A stretch of DNA of 45,658 bases, from the NCBI GenBank assembly GCA_045660325.1, contig JAZRDO010000013.1:1-45658 (forward strand). The letters are read 5' to 3'. Position numbers and translations under genes: made by a program. The notes under the pieces are model-generated. The model was not told where the DNA came from and did not search any database. It saw only the letters and a program-made list of their open reading frames with translations. The DNA comes from SVTX01 sp045660325 (lineage in GTDB: Bacteria > Bacillota > Clostridia > Oscillospirales > CAG-272). Positions 8,638 to 15,900 of the stretch are shown one piece after another. Within the stretch, counting starts at the first letter, position 1. The number at the start of each line of letters is the position of its first letter.

Positions 8638-9543
8638 ATGGCACTTGTAACAACAAAAGAAATGTTTAAAAAAGCGTACGAGGGCGGCTATGCTATCGGC
8701 GCGTTCAATATCAATAATATGGAGATCATTCAGGCTATAGCTGATGCGGCGGCAGAGGAAAAGTCCCCTGTTATCCTTCAGGTATCCGCAGGCGCGAGAA
8801 AGTACGCGGGACACGAATACCTTCTCGGTCTTGCTAACGCGGCTATCGCATCCAGCGGTATCGACCTTGCTCTTCATCTTGACCACGGCGACACATTTGA
8901 GCTCTGTAAGTCCTGCATCGACGGTGGCTTTACTTCCGTTATGATCGACGGCTCCCACCACGCGTATGAGGACAACGTTGCGCTTACAAAGAAGGTAGTT
9001 GAGTATGCCCACGCGCACGGTTGCGTTGTTGAGGGCGAGCTCGGCGTTCTCGCGGGAATCGAGGACGACGTGGTTGCGGCTCATTCCACATACACACGTC
9101 CTGAGGAGGTTGAGGACTTCGTAACAAGAACGGGCGTTGACTCCCTTGCTATTTCTATCGGCACAAGCCACGGCGCGTACAAGTTTACTCCCGCTCAGTG
9201 CACAAGAAACGAAAAGGGCATTCTCGTTCCCCCGCCCCTTCGCTTCGACATTCTTGAAGAGATCGAAAAGAGACTCCCCGGCTTCCCCATCGTTCTTCAC
9301 GGCGCATCCAGCGTTCCCCAGCATCTCGTAGCTGAGATCAACTCCCTCGGCGGTAAGATGCCCGACGCTATCGGTATTCCCGAGGAGCAGCTTCGTCAGG
9401 CAGCTAAGATGGCGGTTTGTAAGATCAATATAGACTCGGATATCCGTATCGCTATGACGGCAGGTATCCGTCGCGTATTCACAGAAAAGCCCGACGCGTT
9501 CGACCCCAGAGTATATCTCAAGGAGGCTCGCACCGAGGTTTAG
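8638..9543 (+). CDS. fba: Class II fructose-1,6-bisphosphate aldolase, ended early by an amber codon
   Basis: Cleaves fructose-1,6-bisphosphate to DHAP and glyceraldehyde-3-phosphate (zinc-dependent) in glycolysis. From ATG 8638 (GGAGA upstream) there are 301 residues: GAFNINNME near 20, zinc and catalytic site LHLDHGDTFE near 80, VEGELGVLAGIEDD, SIGTSHGAYKF, VLHGASSV, and CKINIDSDIRIAMT near 263. All catalytic parts are present. The frame stops with TAG at 9541, yet codons after it encode KMVLHKI, a second TAG, then NLLGSSNTL and TAA TAA, which matches the normal C-terminal tail of this family. The visible product is thus about 18 residues shorter than usual. See the separate entry for the tail. 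Codon use is like that of highly expressed neighbours. Confidence 0.95.
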   Translation: MALVTTKEMFKKAYEGGYAIGAFNINNMEIIQAIADAAAEEKSPVILQVSAGARKYAGHEYLLGLANAAIASSGIDLALHLDHGDTFELCKSCIDGGFTSVMIDGSHHAYEDNVALTKKVVEYAHAHGCVVEGELGVLAGIEDDVVAAHSTYTRPEEVEDFVTRTGVDSLAISIGTSHGAYKFTPAQCTRNEKGILVPPPLRFDILEEIEKRLPGFPIVLHGASSVPQHLVAEINSLGGKMPDAIGIPEEQLRQAAKMAVCKINIDSDIRIAMTAGIRRVFTEKPDAFDPRVYLKEARTEV

Positions 9544-9600
9544 AAGATGGTTCTGCACAAGATCTAGAACCTACTTGGATCTTCTAACACACTTTAATAA
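9540..9600 (+). other. Amber-interrupted aldolase tail forming a nested inverted repeat
   Basis: Continuing the fba frame past TAG (9541-9543): KMVLHKI, TAG (9565-9567), NLLGSSNTL, TAA (9595-9597), TAA. This aligns by eye to the family tail, with both TAGs at positions where Lys, Glu or Gln is usual (one base change from AAG, GAG or CAG). The same DNA folds: TTAGAAGAT (9540-9548) with ATCTTCTAA (9579-9587), and directly inside it GGTTCT (9549-9554) with AGAACC (9566-9571); the right arm carries a 7-nt bulge. The first UAG lies in the base of the stem. The terminator follows at once. Confidence 0.8.
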
Positions 9601-9634
9601 AAAAGCACTTGCTTCGGCAAGTGCTTTTCTTTTC
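9601..9634 (+). terminator. fba terminator with UUCG tetraloop
   Basis: AAAAGCACTTGC / GCAAGTGCTTTT closed by C(TTCG)G and followed by a T-rich run. Very stable intrinsic terminator. Confidence 0.92.
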
Positions 9635-9646
9635 CAAATTGAACAC

Positions 9647-9677
9647 AAAAAGACGAATGAAAAATCATTCGTCTTTT
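9647..9677. terminator. Terminator of the CCA-adding enzyme gene
   Basis: AAAAAGACGAATGA, loop AAAA, TCATTCGTCTTTT. Reads as an intrinsic terminator on the minus strand immediately after the cca stop codon, and also works on the plus strand. Confidence 0.88.
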
Positions 9678-10834
9678 CATATTTTGCTTTTCACAAATTC
9701 AATCAGATCCTGCTCGTTATTCTTTTCGGGACACTCAATTACAAGCTCGAGCGCCGCCGATAAATACGAGCTTATTTTATGTCTTTCAACACCGAGAGAA
9801 ATTATGTGAGTTCCGTTTATCGCAAGTGAAGAAATGCTTACACAGGCACCCGCGGAAATTTCTTTTTCCACAAGGGCTTTAAGCGACATTCGTCCGTGAA
9901 ATTCACACACCTCGCGCGCCTGCTCTCCGTAGTATCTTATAACTCTTCTTGCTAATATTTCGCTGTCATCGACACCTTCAAAAATCGGTCTATTAAGCAG
10001 TGCTTTTATGCCTGATACCTGCTTTTTTGAGAGCTTAAGAGCGGCGAAATCCACACCCTGCGTGCCCGAGAGCAGAGCCGCCATTCGCGATTCAAAGGTC
10101 GCGGGAACGGAAAGAAGAGGGATTTTCGGCTTTTTGAGTCCCTTGATAATATAGTTTTCAAGACCGAGCTTGAATATATTTTTTACTCCATCATCCGCGC
10201 CGTCGGAGAGGATCATTTTACCGATCTCGGTCATTTTTCGCTCGATCGAAACGTTGGCAAGACCTTTTTTGGTTATAAACGCCGCGTCGAACGTGGATTT
10301 CTCAATTTTAAAGCCCAACGTAGCGGAAAAACGTATCGCGCGCAAAATTCGGAGCGCATCCTCTGAAAATCTTTCCTTTGGATTTCCAACGCAACGGATA
10401 ACTCTGTTTTCTATATCCGCCATGCCGCCGAAGACGTCGATAAATTCACCGTTCGGGTGGATCGCGATCGCGTTTACGGTAAAATCGCGGCGGGAGAGAT
10501 CGTCGGCTATATTCCTTGTAAAGCTTACAAAATCGGGATGTCGGGAGTCCGAATAGCTGCCCTCAATTCTATACGTCGTGCATTCGTAGGTTACGCCGTC
10601 AAGAAGCACCGATACCGTGCCGTGAGAGAGTCCTGTGGGTATTGTTCGGATGCCCTCGTCGGAAAAAATTTGAAGCATTTCGTCGGGAGTCGCCGAGGTG
10701 GTTATATCCCAATCGTCAGGAGTCTTACCCATAACGGAATCCCTCGCGCAGCCGCCTACCGCGTACGCGCTCCTGTTATTTTTATTCAAAATTTCAATGA
10801 TCTTTACTACGTTTTCGGGAAAGGTAATATTCAT
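9677..10834 (-). CDS. cca: CCA tRNA nucleotidyltransferase
   Basis: Adds or repairs the 3'-CCA end of tRNAs without a template. From ATG 10834 (AAAGGAGG upstream; an earlier in-frame ATG at 10876 lacks such a site) there are 385 residues. Class II motifs: VGGCARDSVMG (about 24-34), the metal-binding DDWDI (about 38-42), ATP segment RRDFTVNAIA near 112, GGMADIENRVIRCVGNPKERFSEDALRILRAIRF (about 133-166), then an RNA-binding helical region. No HD domain is evident in the C-terminal half, which is shorter and divergent. A stand-alone gene with its own terminator. Confidence 0.93.
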   Translation of the reverse strand: MNITFPENVVKIIEILNKNNRSAYAVGGCARDSVMGKTPDDWDITTSATPDEMLQIFSDEGIRTIPTGLSHGTVSVLLDGVTYECTTYRIEGSYSDSRHPDFVSFTRNIADDLSRRDFTVNAIAIHPNGEFIDVFGGMADIENRVIRCVGNPKERFSEDALRILRAIRFSATLGFKIEKSTFDAAFITKKGLANVSIERKMTEIGKMILSDGADDGVKNIFKLGLENYIIKGLKKPKIPLLSVPATFESRMAALLSGTQGVDFAALKLSKKQVSGIKALLNRPIFEGVDDSEILARRVIRYYGEQAREVCEFHGRMSLKALVEKEISAGACVSISSLAINGTHIISLGVERHKISSYLSAALELVIECPEKNNEQDLIEFVKSKI

Positions 10835-10922
10835 CTCGCGCCTCCTTTCGTTGTTGTTAAGTATATTATATAACAAAAAATAAATTTAGTCAACAGATAA
10901 GTCAGCCGATTCAAAAATCCAC

Positions 10923-11255
10923 CTACGTAATAATAACAACCTCACATTTTTTATTTGTTTTCTTGGCATATCTTATTACAGATAAGGTTCCCTTTGACTT
11001 TTCATTCCAAAAGGCTAAAATTTCATCTGCATAATCTACGATTTCCTTGTTTCTTACAATTGGTGCGCCACGACCGTAAATTTCATATTTAGGCAAAAAT
11101 TCAGTAACTTTTATTCCATTTAATTCTGCATATTTTACTGCGCACGAATCAACACCGACTGCACCACCCGATACAATTTCAGTTACACCCTCCGGAATAT
11201 ATTTTTCTATATCCAATGATTTTATGCTCCTTGAACCTATAATTGCTAATTTCAT
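10923..11255 (-). CDS. Small SLOG-superfamily protein (DUF2493/YspA-like), paralog 1
   Basis: 110 residues from ATG 11255 (GGAGG upstream; longer frame starts lack one). MKLAIIGSRSI at the N-terminus, VSGGAVGVDSCAVKYAE near 40 and GRGAPIVRNKEIVDYADEILAFWN(E)KSKGT near 70-93 are the nucleotide-binding signatures of the Rossmann-like SLOG/cpYpsA group (as in DprA, LOG and Thoeris ThsA sensors). Such proteins bind nucleotides or nucleotide-derived signals; what this one binds is unknown. It is divergent from an RHH regulator with three copies of an octamer between them. It ends in TAG, rare in this window, and its AT-rich codons (TTA, ATA, AAT) differ from flanking housekeeping genes, suggesting transfer. 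A paralog with the same architecture is at 32065-32394. Confidence 0.8.
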   Translation of the reverse strand: MKLAIIGSRSIKSLDIEKYIPEGVTEIVSGGAVGVDSCAVKYAELNGIKVTEFLPKYEIYGRGAPIVRNKEIVDYADEILAFWNEKSKGTLSVIRYAKKTNKKCEVVIIT

Positions 11256-11273
11256 AATTCCTCCAAAATTTAG

Positions 11274-11333
11274 TATACTTATTTTAAGTATATTTACAAC
11301 ATTATACCACAAAATAATCTTAAAATATACTTA
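11274..11333. promoter_or_regulatory. Operator-like octamer array between SLOG1 and RHH1
   Basis: TATACTTA (11274-11281), its inverse TAAGTATA (11285-11292) three bases on, and a third copy TATACTTA (11326-11333). The first two form a perfect 8-bp dyad. RHH repressors bind such short inverted or repeated sites, so autoregulation by the adjacent RHH protein is the natural inference. TAAGTATA also occurs at 32429-32436 in the paralogous locus. Confidence 0.65.
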
Positions 11334-11361
11334 CAATAAGTTAATTTTTAGGAGATTTTTT

Positions 11362-11550
11362 ATGAGAAATAAAAATAACAAGCATTTAGGAATTGAAATC
11401 GATCCTGAGCTTCATTACAAATTGCACTATATATCAAAATATTACGGTCGTTCCGCAAACGGACAAATCCTCTATCTCATAAGACAAGAAATAAAAGCAT
11501 TTGAAAAATCAGAAGGAGAGATCGTAGTTCCTCCAATCGAAGAAAAATAA
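11362..11550 (+). CDS. Ribbon-helix-helix (Arc-like) DNA-binding protein 1
   Basis: 62 residues from ATG 11362, with AGGAG 7 nt upstream; the longer frame from 11224 overlaps SLOG1 and is rejected. HLGIEIDPELHYKLHYISKYYGRSANGQILYLIRQEI is a short beta strand followed by two helices with the GRSAN turn of Arc/MetJ-type regulators; the tail EKSEGEIVVPPIEEK is acidic. It shares the pattern L-I-ID...KLH...Y.GRSAN.QIL.LIR..I...E...GEI with the protein at 32849-33019, so the two are close paralogs. Role inferred: autorepressor of the divergent SLOG1-RHH1 pair, dimeric, possibly responding to SLOG1. Confidence 0.75.
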   Translation: MRNKNNKHLGIEIDPELHYKLHYISKYYGRSANGQILYLIRQEIKAFEKSEGEIVVPPIEEK

Positions 11551-11558
11551 AAACAATG

Positions 11559-11590
11559 ACACCTATACGTTTTCGTATAGGTGTTTTTTA
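11559..11590 (+). terminator. Terminator after RHH1
   Basis: ACACCTATACG, loop TTTT, CGTATAGGTGT followed by T5. Insulates the SLOG1/RHH1 module from carA. Confidence 0.9.
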
Positions 11591-11642
11591 TCAAAAAATA
11601 ATATTTATCTACATATTTTTTGCTTTTGTATTCCCTTTTCCC

Positions 11643-11671
11643 TTGACAAACATACCTTAAAAGTATATAAT
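11643..11671 (+). promoter_or_regulatory. Perfect consensus promoter of carA-carB/dapF
   Basis: TTGACA (11643-11648), 17-bp spacer, TATAAT (11666-11671). Predicted start near 11678. Confidence 0.9.
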
Positions 11672-11827
11672 TATAGTTAAGAATATTTAAAATGGGAAAG
11701 TAGGACAATTTTATACTATTTCATTTGAAAAATTTCTTTACTGTTGCTCGGGCAGATGGCGGGCGGCAGTAGGACGACAAACCCTAATTTCATATCAGAG
11801 TCGGACTCTGAGAAAGGCAGACGTTTT
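11672..11827 (+). promoter_or_regulatory. Long 5' leader of carA
   Basis: About 150 nt between the predicted transcription start and the carA ATG. It holds a G-rich stretch (11748-11775) and a hairpin CAGAGT(CGG)ACTCTG (11796-11810) that ends at the AGAAAGG ribosome binding site, where folding could affect translation. No terminator-like hairpin with T-run is present, and I cannot match it to the PyrR binding loop or a known riboswitch. In-frame codons from TTG 11744 extend carA by 28 residues, so part of it might be translated. Confidence 0.4.
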
Positions 11828-12913
11828 ATGAAAAAAGTCTACATCATTTTGCAAAATGGACACGTTTTCGAGGGAAGATCATTCGGGGCAGATGGCCGAG
11901 TGGTTGGTGAAATTGTTTTCACTACCGGTGTTGTGGGTTACCTTGAAACTATGACTGATCCGTCGTATTACGGTCAGATAGTTGTTGGAACGTTTCCTCT
12001 TATCGGCAACTACGGTGTTATCCCTGCCGATATGCAGTCGGACAAGCTTTATCCTAAGGCTTATATCGTTCGCGAATTTACCGACGAACCGTCAAACTAT
12101 CGCTGTGAGGGCACGATTGACTCATGGCTTCGTGAAAACGGTGTCGTTGGCGTATGCGGCGTAGACACACGCGCGCTTACAAAGATTATTCGTGAATACG
12201 GCGTTATGAATGCTATTATTACCGACACACTTCCCGACCCCATCGTTCCCGACGAGGTTCTCACATACAAGATAGAGAACGCAGTTATGTCGGTTACGAC
12301 AAAGGAGGTTAAGACTTACACCTGTGATGATCCCAAGTACAACGTAGCTCTCTACGACTTCGGCACACAGAGAATCACTATCGACTCCTTACTCAATATG
12401 GGCTGTAACGTAACGGTATTCCCTGCGGACACGCCCGCAACAACAATTCTTGAGGGTAACTTCGACGGTGTTGTTCTCTCCGACGGCCCCGGTAATCCCA
12501 AGGATAATATCAAGATCACACTCGAGCTTCGTAAGATCTTCGGTCAGCTCCCTATTTTTGGTATTTCTCTCGGTCATCAGCTTCTCGCAACCGCCGCGGG
12601 CGCTATTACCGCAAAGCTTAAGTACGGCCATCGCGGCAGCAATCAGCCCGTTCGCGACGTAAAATGCGGCCGCGTTTATATTACGACTCAGGCGCACCGC
12701 TATACAGTACTTCCCGCAACGCTTCCCACGTTTGCAAAGATCCGTTATCTCAACCATAACGACGGAACTGTTGAGGGTATCGACTACGACGAGAAATACG
12801 CTATCACATGCCAGTTCATTCCCGAGGCAACAACACGCTCACGCGACAACAGAGTTATGTACGAGAGATTCGTGGCGTTGATGGACGAATTCAAGAATAA
12901 GGAGGAGAAATAA
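11828..12913 (+). CDS. carA: Carbamoyl-phosphate synthase small-subunit-like protein with a dead glutaminase triad
   Basis: 361 residues from ATG 11828 (AGAAAGG upstream). The normal small subunit hydrolyses glutamine and channels ammonia to CarB. Fold signatures remain: VFTTGVVGYLETMTDPSYYGQI, the VALYDFG start of the amidotransferase domain, and VVLSDGPGNP. But the catalytic triad is broken: the nucleophile motif GI-C-LGHQ reads GISLGHQ (Ser247), and Y-H-PEA reads FIPEA (Ile331), with only Glu333 left. Spacing 247-331-333 equals Escherichia coli 269-353-355, so alignment is secure. SQNH is TQAH and GANHP is GSNQP. Vertebrate CPS I carries the same Cys-to-Ser change and uses free ammonia. 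Inference: it serves as a structural subunit of an ammonia-dependent synthetase. One base separates its stop from carB. Confidence 0.9.
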   Translation: MKKVYIILQNGHVFEGRSFGADGRVVGEIVFTTGVVGYLETMTDPSYYGQIVVGTFPLIGNYGVIPADMQSDKLYPKAYIVREFTDEPSNYRCEGTIDSWLRENGVVGVCGVDTRALTKIIREYGVMNAIITDTLPDPIVPDEVLTYKIENAVMSVTTKEVKTYTCDDPKYNVALYDFGTQRITIDSLLNMGCNVTVFPADTPATTILEGNFDGVVLSDGPGNPKDNIKITLELRKIFGQLPIFGISLGHQLLATAAGAITAKLKYGHRGSNQPVRDVKCGRVYITTQAHRYTVLPATLPTFAKIRYLNHNDGTVEGIDYDEKYAITCQFIPEATTRSRDNRVMYERFVALMDEFKNKEEK

Positions 12914-12914
12914 T

Positions 12915-15900
12915 ATGCCGCTCGATAAATCCATAAAAAAGGTTTTAGTTATCGGTTCAGGTCCTATCGTTATCGGACAAGCCGCAGAATTTGACTACGC
13001 AGGCGCACAGGCTTGCCGAGTTCTTAAGTCCCGCGGTATTGAAACCATCCTTCTTAACTCCAACCCCGCAACTATTATGACTGACAAGGCTATGGCGGAC
13101 GAGATCTATCTCGAGCCCCTGACGCTTGCAACAGTTAAGAGAATTATAGAAAAAGAAAAGCCCGACTCCATTCTTGCCACACTCGGCGGTCAGACGGGTC
13201 TTACCCTCGCTATGAAGCTTCACAAGGAGGGCTGGCTCGAGGAGCGCGGCGTGCGACTTCTCGGTACGGACGCCGAGGCTATCATCAAGGCAGAGGACAG
13301 AGAGCTTTTCAAGGACACGATGATAAAGATCGGTCAGCCCCTCGTTCCCTCGGATATTGCTACGACTCTTGAGGAATCCAAGGCAATTGCTGAAAGAATC
13401 GGCTACCCTGTAATCATCCGTCCCGCATTTACGCTCGGCGGCTTCGGCGGCGGCGTAGCTTACAACGAAGAGGAAATGAATGAGGTTGCCGCAAACGGTC
13501 TTGAGCAGTCTCCTATTACTCAGATCCTCGTTGAAAAATACATTTACGGCTGGAAGGAGATCGAGTTTGAGGTTATGCGCGACCACGCGGGTAACAAGAT
13601 CGCGATCTGCTCTATGGAAAACTTTGACCCCGTCGGCGTTCACACGGGCGACTCCATAGTATGCGCTCCCGCCTTGACACTTGCTAAAAAGGAATACGAT
13701 ATGCTCCGCACTGCCGCACTTGATATTATCGAGGAGCTCGGCATTGAAGGTGGCTGTAACTGTCAGTTTGCGCTCGATCCCAACTCCGACACGTATTCCG
13801 TAATCGAGGTTAACCCCAGAGTTTCCCGTTCCTCCGCTCTCGCATCCAAGGCAACAGGCTATCCTATCGCTAAGGTTTCCGCGCAGATCGCTCTCGGCTA
13901 CACGCTCGACGAGATCAAGAATGAGATCACAGGCAAGACCTACGCTTGCTTTGAGCCCTCCGTTGACTACGTGGTATTGAAGGTTCCGAAGTGGCCCTTT
14001 GACAAGTTCGCGCAGTCCCAGAGAAAGCTCGGCACACAGATGAAGGCAACGGGCGAGGTTATGTCCATTGCTCCCTCCTTCGAGGAAGCGCTTATGAAGG
14101 CAGTACGCGGCGCTGAGATCGGCCTTGACACGCTCAATCCTAAGTCCTCTCTTCTCGGTGAAAACGCGCTTGAATCCTTGAAAAAGACAGACGATATGCG
14201 ACTCTTCAGAGTATTTGAGGCTCTCAAGAGCGGCATATCCGTTGACGATATTTTTGAAATTACAAAGATCGACCGTTTCTTCTTGAAGAAGCTCTTAAAG
14301 CTCGCAAAGTTCGAGGATATGCTCGCAACGCTTTCGGGCACTGCTATGGATGAGGAAACGTATATTACCGCTAAGAAGCTCGGCTACACGGATGCGGCAT
14401 TGACTCGCATCTCGGGCGCTACCCTTCCCACTCACAGAGCATCCGCATATAAGATGGTTGACACGTGCGCAGGCGAGATTGCGGCAGAAAAGCCCTACTT
14501 CTACGGCACACACGACGATATCGAGCACGACGAGGCGAGATATTTCCTCAATCACGAAAAGGAAACCGTTGTCGTATTGGGCTCAGGTCCTATCCGTATC
14601 GGTCAGGGTATCGAATTTGACTACTCCTCCGTTCATTGCGTATGGGCGCTCAAGGAAATGGGCTACGACGTAGCTATCATCAACAACAACCCCGAAACAG
14701 TTTCCACGGACTTTGATATCGCGGACAGACTTTACTTTGAGCCCTTGACTCCCGAGGACGTTTACGACATCATCCAGCTCGAGCAGCCCATCGGTGTCGT
14801 TGTGGCATTTGGCGGTCAGACGGCTATCAAGCTTACAAACTTCCTTGACTCAATGGGCATTCCCGTTCTCGGTACGTCCGCGGACGGCATTGATATGGCT
14901 GAGGACAGAGCAAGATTTGAGGCGCTTCTTGAGGAGTGCGGAATCAAGCGTCCCTCGGGCGTCGGCGTTATGACAAAGGAAGAGGCGCTCGCGGCGGCTG
15001 AGAGCATCGGCTACCCCGTATTGGTTCGTCCCTCCTACGTTATCGGCGGTCAGAACATGGTTATCGCTCACGAGGAAAAGGATATTATCTCCTATATGGA
15101 TAAGATCCTCTCCACAGGCATTGAAAACCCCGTTCTCGTTGACAAATACATGTGCGGCACAGAGCTTGAGGTTGACGTTATCTCGGACGGCGAGGACCTC
15201 GTTATCCCCGGTATCATGGAGCATATTGAACGCGCAGGTATCCACTCGGGCGACTCCATTGCCGTTTATCCCCCCTACAACCTTACAGACGCTATGAGAC
15301 AGAAGATCATTGACTGCTCAACGACTCTCGCTCTCAAGCTCGGTACAAAGGGTCTTGTAAACATTCAGTATCTTATCTATAACAACGAGCTTTACGTAAT
15401 CGAGGTTAACCCCAGAGCATCCCGTACTATCCCCTACATCAGTAAGGTTACGGGCGTTCCTATGGTTGATCTTGCATCCAAGGTTATGATTGGCAAGAAG
15501 CTTGCATACCTTGGCTACGGCACAGGTCTTTACAAGGTTCCTCCCTACTTTGCGGTAAAGGTTCCCGTATTCTCCTTTGAAAAGCTCAACGACGTAAATA
15601 CACAGCTAGGTCCCGAAATGAAGTCCACGGGCGAGGTTCTCGGTATCGGTAAGACTCTCAACGAGGCTATCTACAAGGGTATCATCGCTGCGGGCTACAA
15701 GCTTATCGACCCCGAAAAGAATCCCGGTGTCGGCGTATTCCTCTCCTGCGAGGATCACGACTATAACGATATCGTATCGGTTGCAAAGAAGTTCTATGAT
15801 CTCGGTATGACTATCTATGCTACACCCGGTACCGCGGCATCGATCTCCCGTCTCGGTGTTGACGTGATCACCGTTCCCAACGTATTTGATTCCGACGACG

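Noticed and set aside
9540..9588. Integron attC-type recombination site
   Set aside because: The arms are in the wrong order: GTT-type and AAC-type ends are inverted with respect to an attC site, and no cassette genes are near.
11678..11827. PyrR attenuator or riboswitch in the carA leader
   Set aside because: No terminator/antiterminator pair is visible and the hairpin does not match the PyrR binding-loop consensus well enough.
11888..11916. GCAGATGGCCGAGTGGTTGG in carA resembles a tRNA-Ser/Leu D-arm
   Set aside because: It encodes conserved CarA residues, and no acceptor, anticodon or T-arm follows.
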